Assembly (NCBI GenBank): GCA_903873295.1
Contig: CAIQNV010000082.1
Location: forward strand, 1-64,000
Length of the DNA: 64,000 nucleotides
Direction of reading: 5' to 3'
From: an uncultured Elusimicrobia bacterium
GTDB lineage: Bacteria > Elusimicrobiota > Elusimicrobia > Elusimicrobiales > UBA9959
Shown: piece by piece, positions 52,398 to 60,883 of the stretch
Layout of the letters: every line of letters begins with the position of its first letter
How positions within the stretch are numbered: position 1 is the stretch's first letter
Notes under the pieces: generated by a model
What the model saw: only the letters and a program-made list of their open reading frames with translations
What the model was told of the DNA's origin: nothing
The model's database searches: none
Position numbers and translations under genes: made by a program

Positions 52398-53345
52398 ATG
52401 CGGTTTCTATTTAAGATAATAATTCTTTCCGTCGCCCTTGTGCCCGCCTTGGCCGCCGCGCAGGAAACGGACGACGAGATACTGCGCGACGCTCTGTGGA
52501 CGCGCCTGGCCTCGTCAAAGCCGCCGGCCCGGCCCTCGGTGGGCGTCGCCCTTTCCGGCGGCGGCGCGCGCGGTTTCGCGCATACCGGCGTCCTGGAGGC
52601 GCTTGAGTACGCCGGCTTCCCGGTGGACTACATCGCCGGCACCTCCATGGGGGCGGTGATAGGCTCCCTTTACGCCTCCGGCTTCCCGGCTTCGGACATC
52701 TGGAAATTCGGCCGGGATGTCACGGAGCTGAAGATCTCCAGAGATTTTAAAAGCATAAAACTTCTAAGCCTGCTTATCACCGACAGCCTGATAACGCCTA
52801 CGCATATAAACCGGTTTCTCGAAGGCCGCCTGGGAGCGCTTACCTTCGAAAAGCTTAAAATCCCGTTCGCCTGCTCCGCCATGGACCTGCGCACCGGAGA
52901 GAAAATAATTTTTACCGAAGGACCGCTGGCCATAGCGGTGCGGGCCAGCGTTAATTTGCCGGGGATCTTCGCCCCGCTGCAGTACCGCCACCGCTATCTG
53001 GTGGACGGCGGGGTGGTGGACTTTGTCCCCGTTGGCGCGGCCAAGCAGCTGGGCGCGGACTGGGTGCTGGCCAGCGTTACCGGCAGCGTCTCCAACCGCC
53101 TGCCTGAGAACGTCCTTATGTCCCTGCTGCAGGTCATCGACATACGCGGTTCCCTGCTGGCCCGCTCGGCCGAGAAAGAGGCCGGCTTTGTGATCGAGCC
53201 CGAGGTCGGGGATATCAGCATAGCCGATTTCGAAAGGTGCGAGGAGGCGGGCGAGGCCGGGCTGGTGGAAGCCACGCGCCGCATCGACGCCGCGCGGGAG
53301 GCTTTGTTGATCTATTCCGCCCCCCGGCTGGCGGAGAAAATATGA
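52398..53345 (+). CDS. Patatin-like phospholipase, secreted
   Basis: Protein of 315 residues with a signal peptide (MRFLFKIIILSVALVPALAAA). The patatin domain begins at about residue 45. Oxyanion loop SGGGARGFAHTGVL, nucleophile Ser83 in GTSMG, and catalytic Asp203 in VDGGVVDFVPV. A lipid acyl hydrolase related to RssA/NTE-type esterases, here outside the cytoplasm and possibly active on envelope lipids. The stop overlaps the next ATG by 4 bases, suggesting coupling to the TPR protein. Confidence 0.9.
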   Translation: MRFLFKIIILSVALVPALAAAQETDDEILRDALWTRLASSKPPARPSVGVALSGGGARGFAHTGVLEALEYAGFPVDYIAGTSMGAVIGSLYASGFPASDIWKFGRDVTELKISRDFKSIKLLSLLITDSLITPTHINRFLEGRLGALTFEKLKIPFACSAMDLRTGEKIIFTEGPLAIAVRASVNLPGIFAPLQYRHRYLVDGGVVDFVPVGAAKQLGADWVLASVTGSVSNRLPENVLMSLLQVIDIRGSLLARSAEKEAGFVIEPEVGDISIADFERCEEAGEAGLVEATRRIDAAREALLIYSAPRLAEKI

Positions 53346-54313
53346 GAGCGCTCTTTCTTCCGCTGCTCCTGCTTTTTTCCGCGGGCCCCGCCGGGGCTTT
53401 TCTGTTCGGCGGCGCGCAGGAGGAGAAAGCGGCTGTCGGGCTGGCGCAAATGCGCTCCGCTTTTGAGGCCGGCGACTGCGCTTCCGTCCTGAAGCTTTCT
53501 GAAACTTTCCTTAATGAAAAGCCGCCTCTCGCCATGCGCGGGGAGGCCTACGGCTATATCGGCCGCTGCTACGAATCCGCGGGCTCCGCTGACAAGGCTA
53601 TAAGCTTGTATACGCTGGCGCTCGGCTTTTACCCTGAAAACATACTTTTCGCCTCCAGGCTGGCCCTGATCTATGATCAGGCCGGCTTCCCGGAAAAAGC
53701 CGCCCCGCTTTTTCTGAAGGTGCTTGCAGTTAAGACCGACGACCTGGAAGCCAATCTCGGCCTGGCCAGAGCTTACGCGTCGCTCGGTTTTCTTTCCCGC
53801 GCCAAGGATTTTTACTCCCGCACGGTCATTCTGCAGAACTTTCTTGACGCCGTGGCCCTGAAGGAATACGCGCTCTGCATGCTGCGTAAGCGCGACTGGC
53901 CCGAGGCCCTTTTTATCGCGAAGATGGGGGCACAGGCGGCGCCGCGCTCCGCTTTCTGGCCCCTTGTCGAAGCCAGGGTGAGCGCGGGGCAGGGAAACTA
54001 TTACAAGGCCCTGTCGGCCGTCGAGGCGGCCATACTTCTTGAACCTTCACGGCAGCTGCGGCTTGAGCGCTCCCTTTATCTGCTGCTGGGCGGTCTGCCC
54101 GGACGGGCAGCGGACGCGGCGGACTCCGAGCTGGCCGCAGACGGCAAAGACCCGCTGGCCTCCGCCGTAAAAGGTATGGCGCTTTATTCCCTGGGGCAGA
54201 AAAGCGAGGCGGCGCCCTATTTTCTGGCGGCCCGATGCGGCGGCCCATTCACCGCTAAAATAGCCGGGGCCTTCCTGCCCGCCGGCGGCGCGGAGGGCGC
54301 ATGCAAAAAATAA
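53342..54313 (+). CDS. Secreted TPR protein
   Basis: Protein of 323 residues with a signal peptide (MRALFLPLLLLFSAGPAGA). Six or more tetratricopeptide-like repeats cover the rest (for example AYGYIGRCYESAGSADKAIS; NILFASRLALIYDQAGFPEK; YASLGFLSRAKDFY). The ATG at 53342 is chosen because it overlaps the patatin stop (ATGA) and begins the signal peptide; an open frame continues upstream but lies inside the patatin gene. It probably scaffolds periplasmic or lipoprotein assemblies. It overlaps dapF by 13 bases. Confidence 0.82.
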   Translation: MRALFLPLLLLFSAGPAGAFLFGGAQEEKAAVGLAQMRSAFEAGDCASVLKLSETFLNEKPPLAMRGEAYGYIGRCYESAGSADKAISLYTLALGFYPENILFASRLALIYDQAGFPEKAAPLFLKVLAVKTDDLEANLGLARAYASLGFLSRAKDFYSRTVILQNFLDAVALKEYALCMLRKRDWPEALFIAKMGAQAAPRSAFWPLVEARVSAGQGNYYKALSAVEAAILLEPSRQLRLERSLYLLLGGLPGRAADAADSELAADGKDPLASAVKGMALYSLGQKSEAAPYFLAARCGGPFTAKIAGAFLPAGGAEGACKK

Positions 54314-55107
54314 AATTCTGGAAAGTGTCGGGGGCCGGCAATGATTTCATCCTGTTGACCGGCGGGCGGCGCAATACCGCCGCGCTTAAAAAGCTGGCGC
54401 TGAAGCTGTGCGCGCAGAAGCTGGCCGTCGGGGCCGACGGGCTGCTTTACGTCAACAAAGCCGGGGCCGGCGCGGTAAGCATGCGCTATTTCAATTCCGA
54501 CGGCTCCGAGGCTTTCTGCGGCAACGGCTCGCGCTGCTCCGCCTGGTGGGCGCATTGCAGCGGCGTTATGAAGCGGAAGAAATTCCTGCTTCAGACCGTG
54601 AGCGGCGTACTGCCTGTGGAAATCATCTCCTCCGAGAGCGTAAAAATGCGTATGCCCGACGTGCCGGAAGTGAAACCCGGCTTTAAAGGCAAGTACCCGC
54701 CCGGAGTTAAAGCCGTACATTTCCTGAACACCGGCGTACCCCACGCAATTGTTCCGGTTGAGGACCTTGAGAAGACCGACGTGAAGGGCCTGGGCCGGGC
54801 TCTCAGGTTCAACAAGGCCTTCGGGCCCGAAGGGACCAATGTGGATTTCGTGAAAGCCTCCGCGGGCGGGGTTTATGTGCGCACCTATGAGCGGGGGGTC
54901 GAGGACGAAACCCTGGCCTGCGGGACCGGCATAACGGCCAGCGCCGTGGCGCTGACCCTCGCGGGACGGGTCAGCTCCCCGGTCGCGCTGATCGCCCGCA
55001 GCGGAGAAAAGTTCCGGGTCTGGCTTAAGACGGCGGGACGCGGCGCCCGCGAGATCTATATCCAGGGCCCGGCGAAAATTGTTTTCGAGGGAGAGATAAA
55101 ATGCTGA
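54301..55107 (+). CDS. dapF: Diaminopimelate epimerase
   Basis: Protein of 268 residues. It interconverts LL- and meso-diaminopimelate for lysine and peptidoglycan. The two-base mechanism needs two Cys, both seen: the first in FCGNGSRC (near residue 75) and the second in LACGTGITASAV (near residue 208). The N-terminus FWKVSGAGNDFILL matches the family. It overlaps the upstream TPR gene by 13 bases and dapA by 7 bases, so it is in an operon with dapA. The presence of meso-DAP enzymes supports DAP-type peptidoglycan, in line with mtgA nearby. Confidence 0.95.
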   Translation: MQKIKFWKVSGAGNDFILLTGGRRNTAALKKLALKLCAQKLAVGADGLLYVNKAGAGAVSMRYFNSDGSEAFCGNGSRCSAWWAHCSGVMKRKKFLLQTVSGVLPVEIISSESVKMRMPDVPEVKPGFKGKYPPGVKAVHFLNTGVPHAIVPVEDLEKTDVKGLGRALRFNKAFGPEGTNVDFVKASAGGVYVRTYERGVEDETLACGTGITASAVALTLAGRVSSPVALIARSGEKFRVWLKTAGRGAREIYIQGPAKIVFEGEIKC

Positions 55108-55991
55108 AACTTAAAGGCTGCTTTACCGCTATCGTAACGCCGTTCAGGAACGGCAGGGTAGATCTTGAAGCGCTTAAAAAAATAGTCCGCTTTCAGCTGG
55201 AGAACGGCGTGAGCGGCCTGGTGCCCTGCGGCTCCACGGGCGAGGCTGCCACCCTCGCACCGGAAGAATACCTGGCGGTGATAAAAACCGTGGTGGCGGC
55301 GGCGAAGGGGAAGATCCCTGTGGTCCCCGGGGTCGGGACGAACTCCACGGCCAAGTCGATAGAAATGGTAGTTAAAGTTTCAGCCCTGGGCGTGGACGGC
55401 CTGCTGGCCATAGTGCCTTACTACAACAAGCCCACGCAGGAAGGGATGACAGCGCATTTTTCCGCGCTGGCCGCGGCCACCAGCCTGCCTATAATCCTTT
55501 ACAATATTCCCGGCCGCACCGGCGTCAACATGCTGCCGGCCACCGTGCTCGCGCTGAGAAAAAAATTCTCCAATATAGCCGGCATTAAAGAGGCCTCCGG
55601 CAATCTGGATCAGGTGAGCGAGATAATAAACGGCGCCGATGCGGATTTCGCCGTTATGAGCGGCGACGATTCCTTGACGCTGCCGATGCTGTCCGTCGGG
55701 GCCAGGGGCGTTATTTCGGTGGTCTCGAACGTGGCCCCCGCCGAAGCCTCCCGGCTGTGCGGGCTCTTTCTCGAGGGTAACCCGGCCGGAGCAGCGAGAC
55801 TGCACCACAAACTGTTCCCGCTCATTAAAGCGCTGTTCGTAGAAACCAATCCCATCCCGGTCAAATACGCGGCCTCGCTCCTGGGCCTCTGCCTGCCCGA
55901 GCCCCGCCTGCCGCTTACGCCGCTGACGGAGCAGAACCGCGGGGCGCTTAAGGGAGCCCTGGCCGCCGCGGGCGTTAACAGGTGCCATTGA
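55101..55991 (+). CDS. dapA: 4-hydroxy-tetrahydrodipicolinate synthase
   Basis: Protein of 296 residues, the usual DapA size. Condenses pyruvate with aspartate semialdehyde. Motifs: VPCGSTGEAATLAPEEY (about residue 40), YYNKPTQEGMTAHF (about 110), LYNIPGRTGVN (about 135) and the Schiff-base Lys in IAGIKEASG (about 163). The start overlaps dapF by 7 bases. Its pairing with dapF gives a compact lysine/DAP module without dapB. Confidence 0.95.
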   Translation: MLKLKGCFTAIVTPFRNGRVDLEALKKIVRFQLENGVSGLVPCGSTGEAATLAPEEYLAVIKTVVAAAKGKIPVVPGVGTNSTAKSIEMVVKVSALGVDGLLAIVPYYNKPTQEGMTAHFSALAAATSLPIILYNIPGRTGVNMLPATVLALRKKFSNIAGIKEASGNLDQVSEIINGADADFAVMSGDDSLTLPMLSVGARGVISVVSNVAPAEASRLCGLFLEGNPAGAARLHHKLFPLIKALFVETNPIPVKYAASLLGLCLPEPRLPLTPLTEQNRGALKGALAAAGVNRCH

Positions 55992-57586
55992 ACACTTCCG
56001 GGTCCGCTTTTAGAATTCTGGCCGCGGCGGCGCTGGCGGGTTGTTTTGTCTGGCTGTCTTTTCAAAGCGCTGTGAGGGAATCGGCCACTTTCGATGAATC
56101 TTTTAATATCGTTTCCGGCTGGGCTCTGCGGCAGACAGGGCGGCGACCTCCGGCCCAGCCCAGTCCCCCTCTTTTGCTGAGGTGGCTGGCCTCGCCCCTG
56201 CCCGCGGCCCGGCTAAGGCCTTTTGACGAGGCGGTATACCGGGCCGGGCCGAGGACCTACGGTTTTAATTTCATTTATTCCAATACGGTCGAACCTGATA
56301 TACTCTTAAACCGCTGCAGGGCCGCTAATATTTTACTGGGCGTCCTGCTGGCGCTGCTGGCGGGACTTTGGGCTTTCCAGCTTGGCGGGACCGCCGCCGG
56401 CTTTTCCGGCCTTGGCGTTTTTGTCTTTATGCCGCCGCTGCTGGGCCACGCTCATCTGGCCACCGGCGATATTGGGAACGCCTTGCTCTGCACCGCCGCG
56501 ATTTATTTTCTTTGGAAAGGCTCCCTGGCGCCGGGTCGTAGAGCCGCTATGACCGCCGGTTTTATCGTCGGCCTGGCCTTGTCGGGTAAATATACGGCCG
56601 GCGTACTGGTGCCGCTCGGCCTCTTTTATCTTTACACCTGGAGCGGGTCGAGGCTTAAATGGCTTGTCTTCTGGACAGCGGGAATCGCGCTGGGGCTTTG
56701 CCTGGGCTGTTTCCCTGTTTCCCCGCGCGAATGGTTAACGACGGGACTTTCCGTTGCCAGGGAACTTAACTCGGGACATATTACTTATTTTCTGGGAAAA
56801 GTAGATACAGCCGGAAGCCGGTACTATTTCCCACTGGCATTTTTACTCAAAACCCCTCTGCCCGCTTTGTTGCTGGCGCTGGCGGGATTTTACGGCTTTA
56901 ACCCGCGGTGTCCCGGCGGCAAAGCGCGGCTGCTATATTTAGTAGTTCCTGCGGCAGGCTGGATGCTGCTTGGGATATTTTCAAACACGCAGGTGGGGAT
57001 AAGGCATATACTGCCTGTTTATCCTCTTTTATGCGTCTGGGCCGGCCTGGCCGCAGCCGCGCTCTGGTCGGACGGGAGGTTGTTTCCCAGGGGTGCGGTC
57101 TGCCTGCTGTTCGGCTGGCTGTCGGCCTGCACGCTTTTGGCTTTCCCCGGTTATGTCTCCTACTTCAACGAAGCGGCGGGCGGGGCGCGCGGCGGGTATC
57201 GGTATTTGCTCGACTCGAACCTGGACTGGGGACAGGGCCTGAAAGAGCTGGGAGTCTATGTTAAAGAACAGGAGGCCGGACATATCTACCTCAGCTATTT
57301 CGGCTGCGCGGACCCGCATGCCTACGGGATAAAATACGCCCCCGCGCTGATGACCGCCTGTTCTAAATTACAGGGCGACGGACTGCCTCCTGCAGGGCAG
57401 AAAAAGAAACTTCTGGCGATCTCTGTCACCAACCGGCTTGGCGTATATTATACTCCGCGCAGCCTTTTCAACTGGCTGGATAGCCGCCGTCCGGTTAAGA
57501 TAATAGGGGACTCGATCTGGGTTTATGACCTGACAGAGGATAAAGAAGCTCAAAAGCTCCTGTCTTATCCCGGCTTGGCTCAGTAG
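55982..57586 (+). CDS. GT39-like (dolichyl-phosphate mannosyltransferase fold) membrane glycosyltransferase
   Basis: Protein of 534 residues. GTG start overlapping the end of dapA by 10 bases. An N-terminal helix is followed by a loop with the acidic group ESATFDESFN, typical of the catalytic loop of GT-C enzymes (Asp/Glu pair), then many helices to about residue 410 and a soluble C-terminal domain of about 120 residues (WDxxG-type LDSNLDWGQGLKEL). It transfers a sugar from a polyprenyl phosphate carrier to an acceptor outside the membrane. The stop overlaps the stop of mtgA on the other strand by 7 bases. Confidence 0.8.
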   Translation: MPLNTSGSAFRILAAAALAGCFVWLSFQSAVRESATFDESFNIVSGWALRQTGRRPPAQPSPPLLLRWLASPLPAARLRPFDEAVYRAGPRTYGFNFIYSNTVEPDILLNRCRAANILLGVLLALLAGLWAFQLGGTAAGFSGLGVFVFMPPLLGHAHLATGDIGNALLCTAAIYFLWKGSLAPGRRAAMTAGFIVGLALSGKYTAGVLVPLGLFYLYTWSGSRLKWLVFWTAGIALGLCLGCFPVSPREWLTTGLSVARELNSGHITYFLGKVDTAGSRYYFPLAFLLKTPLPALLLALAGFYGFNPRCPGGKARLLYLVVPAAGWMLLGIFSNTQVGIRHILPVYPLLCVWAGLAAAALWSDGRLFPRGAVCLLFGWLSACTLLAFPGYVSYFNEAAGGARGGYRYLLDSNLDWGQGLKELGVYVKEQEAGHIYLSYFGCADPHAYGIKYAPALMTACSKLQGDGLPPAGQKKKLLAISVTNRLGVYYTPRSLFNWLDSRRPVKIIGDSIWVYDLTEDKEAQKLLSYPGLAQ

Positions 57587-58425
57587 GGCGCCGGGGCGTC
57601 GGCCGGGGTTGAACTGACGGCGACTTCGGCGCCGGAGGAGACCAGCAGCTCGAACGATTCGCTCATCTCTTCTACGTCGGCTTCCTCCGGCAGATAGCCG
57701 GAAGCGCGCATCCGCGCGATGATGGAGCTCTTGCGCTTTTCCATAAAGCGGGTGCCCTTTACCGGGCTGTAGCGCCGCGGGCTCGGGAGCGCCGCCGCCA
57801 GCGCCGCCGCTTCCTCGGGGGTAAGCTCAGCCGCGCTTTTTCCGAAATAGGCCCGCGCGGCCGCCTCCGCCCCGTAAATACCTCGGCCCCATTCGGCCAC
57901 GTTCAGATAGATCTCAAAGATCCGGCGCTTGCCCAGCACCTTCTCAAGCCGGCGGGCGATAAGCAGTTCCTTTATTTTGCGCAGCGGGTTCTTGGAGGGG
58001 GAAAGGTAGAGATTGCGCGCCAGCTGCTGGGTTATGGTGCTGCCGCCCTTGGCGAAGCGCTTTTTCTTCCAGTCCGTCTCGATGGCTTTGCGGGTGCTTT
58101 CCCAGTCCACCCCGTTATGCCGGTAAAACCCGTCGTCCTCCGCCACCAGCACGGCGTGCTTCAGGTTCTCCGAAATCCCGTCCCAGCCGGTCCAGACCAT
58201 ATCGCGGCCGAGTTTCTTTCCCTGCTTCCGCGCCTGGCTTTCCTTGATGCGCATGAAAGAAGTCTCGGCCGGATTCTTTTTCTTCAGCTCCGAAACATCC
58301 GGCAGCCAGAGAACATAGACGGTGCTAAGCAGCAGCAGGATTCCGGCCAGGCCAGAAAGAAGCAGGAGCTCCGGGCCGCCAAAAAGGCGAAACTTGCTCT
58401 TTGTACGCAGATTGAATTTTGTCAT
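57580..58425 (-). CDS. mtgA: Monofunctional peptidoglycan transglycosylase
   Basis: Protein of 281 residues of the GT51 family. One N-terminal membrane anchor (about 18-42) precedes the glycosyltransferase domain, with the catalytic Glu in VAEDDGFYRHNGVD (near residue 95) and the motif GGSTITQQLARNLYL (near 127), then EIYLNVAEWGRGIYGAEAA. It polymerises lipid II into glycan strands and lacks the transpeptidase domain of bifunctional PBPs. It is the last gene of the minus-strand envelope operon, 24 bases after the FAD oxidoreductase. The tail of about 40 residues is Ser/Ala/Pro-rich. Confidence 0.94.
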   Translation of the reverse strand: MTKFNLRTKSKFRLFGGPELLLLSGLAGILLLLSTVYVLWLPDVSELKKKNPAETSFMRIKESQARKQGKKLGRDMVWTGWDGISENLKHAVLVAEDDGFYRHNGVDWESTRKAIETDWKKKRFAKGGSTITQQLARNLYLSPSKNPLRKIKELLIARRLEKVLGKRRIFEIYLNVAEWGRGIYGAEAAARAYFGKSAAELTPEEAAALAAALPSPRRYSPVKGTRFMEKRKSSIIARMRASGYLPEEADVEEMSESFELLVSSGAEVAVSSTPADAPAPY

Positions 58426-58449
58426 GTCGCAGTTGCCGGCGGCAGCACG

Positions 58450-59766
58450 TCAGCGCTTTAAAAGGGCGGCGGCGGCTTCCAGGCCTTCCTTCACGCTTTC
58501 TTCCATGAAGGAGTACTTCCAGGCTCCGTAGCGCCCTATGGAGAGGGCTTTCCTGGATTTAAGCCAGTCAAAGATGACGGGCAGGGCTTCGGCGCGCTCG
58601 CGGTTGTAGATGACGTAGGCGCAGGGGATCTTCAGCCAGAGTTTCTCTACTATCTGCCCCGCGCTTTTAATGAGGCCGCAGGCTTTGAGCCCCTTTATGA
58701 CGGCCGCCTCGGCGGAGGCCATATCAAGCGCGTCCCCCGGGGTCGCGATCTCGATATAGAAAGAGGCGCAGCCGCGCGGCGCCAGGCTCTTTGAAAAATT
58801 AGACGCGATGCCGGCGCGGTAAAAAGGGAAAAGGCCCTCGGGAAAATAGCCCCAGTGCATATCGGACTTTACGCCTTTTACTCCCAGGTTCAGCACATAG
58901 ACCGTGTTGTGGCGGAGCCTGGCGGAGGCGCGTTGAACCGCGGCCGGGGCGTCCTCGGCGCGGGCGATGAACTCGTTAAGGGGGGAAGTGTTTATCAGGC
59001 GCTTGAAATGTACCGGCCCGAAGTGCCGCACATCGGCCACGCCTTTTTTTAAGTTAATGCGCTCGACCTCAAGCCCCAGGCGCAGCCCGCCCAGGTCCCT
59101 GGCCAGCGCGGTTGACAGCGCTCCGATGCCGCCGTGTTTCGGATAGCTGAATACCGTGTTATAGCCCAGCCCTTCCGAGTTTTTGCCGTAGGCGCCCTTA
59201 ATAATTTCTTCAGGTCCGGGCACGGGCACAAAAGGAGCGCACCATTCCGTAGTCAGCCGCTCAAGCGGGTACTGCCACAGCTTGGCGTTATAGGGCAGCA
59301 TGAAATATTTTGAGATACCGTCCCCGAACACCCGCCGGGTCCAGCGCGAAAAAACTTCAGGCCTTTCCTGCGTGCGGCTTATGGCGCGGGGCCCGCGGCT
59401 TTCATTGTACGCTTTCAGGAACCCGCTTACGCATTCCGACTTTACCCGCGCCGGCATGCCGGAGAGGTTGGCCTGGAACGGATAGGGCGTCCAGCTCTTG
59501 TGCGCGTAAATACGCGCGTCGCGCTTTATACGGGCGCAGTTGCCGCCGAGGGCTTCAAATATGAATTTGGAGGTTTCAGGCCAGCGCAGGTGCAGCAGGT
59601 GGCCGGAATAATCAAAATGAAAGCCGCCTTTCCTGACCGTGGCGGCCAGCCCGCCGGGCCGGTTTTCCCGCTCGGAGATAAGGTAGTTCTTTTTGCCTTC
59701 CAGCGCCCTGGCCGCCGAAAGGCCCGCAAGTCCTCCGCCGATTATTAAAACGTCCGTTTTTAACAT
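58450..59766 (-). CDS. FAD-dependent oxidoreductase (protoporphyrinogen oxidase/UGM-like)
   Basis: Protein of 438 residues. FAD-binding motif IIGGGLAGLSAARAL at residues 8-22, a second GG motif (RPGGLAATVRKGGFHFDYSG) and a C-terminal flavin segment GRYGAWKYSFMEESVKEGL. The overall plan resembles amine oxidase/protoporphyrinogen oxidase-like enzymes and UDP-galactopyranose mutase relatives found in polysaccharide clusters. It follows the GT9 gene with no gap, so it is in the same operon. The substrate is unknown; sugar nucleotide or polyprenyl intermediates are the best guesses from context. Confidence 0.8.
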   Translation of the reverse strand: MLKTDVLIIGGGLAGLSAARALEGKKNYLISERENRPGGLAATVRKGGFHFDYSGHLLHLRWPETSKFIFEALGGNCARIKRDARIYAHKSWTPYPFQANLSGMPARVKSECVSGFLKAYNESRGPRAISRTQERPEVFSRWTRRVFGDGISKYFMLPYNAKLWQYPLERLTTEWCAPFVPVPGPEEIIKGAYGKNSEGLGYNTVFSYPKHGGIGALSTALARDLGGLRLGLEVERINLKKGVADVRHFGPVHFKRLINTSPLNEFIARAEDAPAAVQRASARLRHNTVYVLNLGVKGVKSDMHWGYFPEGLFPFYRAGIASNFSKSLAPRGCASFYIEIATPGDALDMASAEAAVIKGLKACGLIKSAGQIVEKLWLKIPCAYVIYNRERAEALPVIFDWLKSRKALSIGRYGAWKYSFMEESVKEGLEAAAALLKR

Positions 59767-60843
59767 TTATGGCCTCGGTTCTTTCATAGCTTCGGAAACG
59801 GTTTCTTTAAGCGCGTTAAGGTCTATTCTTTTCAGGCATTCCGGCGCGGAACATTTCAGCCTGGGGTAAGTGCTGCCGTAAGGGTAATCATAACAGGGCG
59901 CGCATTCCGCGGAGGGGGCGATAATCTTGTTGGCCGCCCCGTACGGGGAAGTCATCCCGGGGTTGGCCGGGCCGAATACGGTTACCGCGGGAGTTCTCAC
60001 GGAAGCCGCCAAATGGCCCAGGCCGGAGTCCGTATTTATGAACAGGCGGCACTTCTTGATAAGGGCGGCTGTCTGGTTAATAGTCGCACCTTCGCAGACG
60101 GCCGGGCGCGTCCCCGTCAGGCGCAGCGTATCCGCGGCCGCTTCTTTTTCATCGGGCCCGCTGAAGAGAATGACCTTCGCGCCGAAAGCAGAGGCGAGCC
60201 AGTCCGTGAGCCCGGCGAAGACTTCGGCGTTGCCGGTCCCCCAGGCCTTGTAGATCTGTCGCGGGTTTATGGCCGGGTGGAGGCCTACTACGGGGGAGCC
60301 GTCGTTAAGCCCGTGAGCGGCCAGGAAATTTTCCGCGTACTGCCCGTCTTCCGGGGAAAGCCAAGGGGACAGGTCTTTTTCAGCCCCCGGGTCCAGTCCG
60401 AGGCAGGAAAGCAGGTTCAGATTATTCTCCAGTTCATGCCGCGCCGGGTCCGCCGCCACACGGCAGTTCTGCAGGAAGGACAGGGTCCGCAGGGCGGCGC
60501 GGGGATAAGAATGCGTTATCCTCTTAGGGGCTCCGGTCCAGGCGGCCAGGAGGTTGTACCACACCCGGTTGGACGGAAAAGCAGTTATCGAGGCGTCGAA
60601 TTTTTCCGCGCGCAGGAAATAAAGCAGTTTCATGACGGCCGCCGCCAGCTCCGGGCCGGGCTGCCGGTAGGCTATCGTGACCGCCCGCACGTAAGGGCAG
60701 TTCTTGAAAATATCCGCGCAGGCCCCGTCCGGGACGAGCACGGTTATTCCGCTCCCCGGGTGCGCGCGGTTCAGCGCGCGGATAAGCGGGATCTGCATCA
60801 GCGTATCGCCGAGGCCTTTGAGAGAGAAGATGGCTATTTTCAT
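59767..60843 (-). CDS. Glycosyltransferase family 9 (heptosyltransferase-like)
   Basis: Protein of 358 residues. It starts MKIAIFSLKGLGDTLMQIPL, the family N-terminus, so the ATG at 60843 is preferred; an in-frame ATG 21 bases upstream with an AGG before it is possible. The donor-binding region includes VVGLHPAINP and FINTDSGLGHLAASV near residue 270. The C-terminus carries the CAPC...KC...C group usual in this family. It adds heptose or a related sugar to lipid A core in LPS pathways, which agrees with the LptFG genes in this window. Confidence 0.88.
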   Translation of the reverse strand: MKIAIFSLKGLGDTLMQIPLIRALNRAHPGSGITVLVPDGACADIFKNCPYVRAVTIAYRQPGPELAAAVMKLLYFLRAEKFDASITAFPSNRVWYNLLAAWTGAPKRITHSYPRAALRTLSFLQNCRVAADPARHELENNLNLLSCLGLDPGAEKDLSPWLSPEDGQYAENFLAAHGLNDGSPVVGLHPAINPRQIYKAWGTGNAEVFAGLTDWLASAFGAKVILFSGPDEKEAAADTLRLTGTRPAVCEGATINQTAALIKKCRLFINTDSGLGHLAASVRTPAVTVFGPANPGMTSPYGAANKIIAPSAECAPCYDYPYGSTYPRLKCSAPECLKRIDLNALKETVSEAMKEPRP

Positions 60844-60883
60844 TGAAACGCCGCTATTATCCATATGCCTGCGGTAAAGGGGC

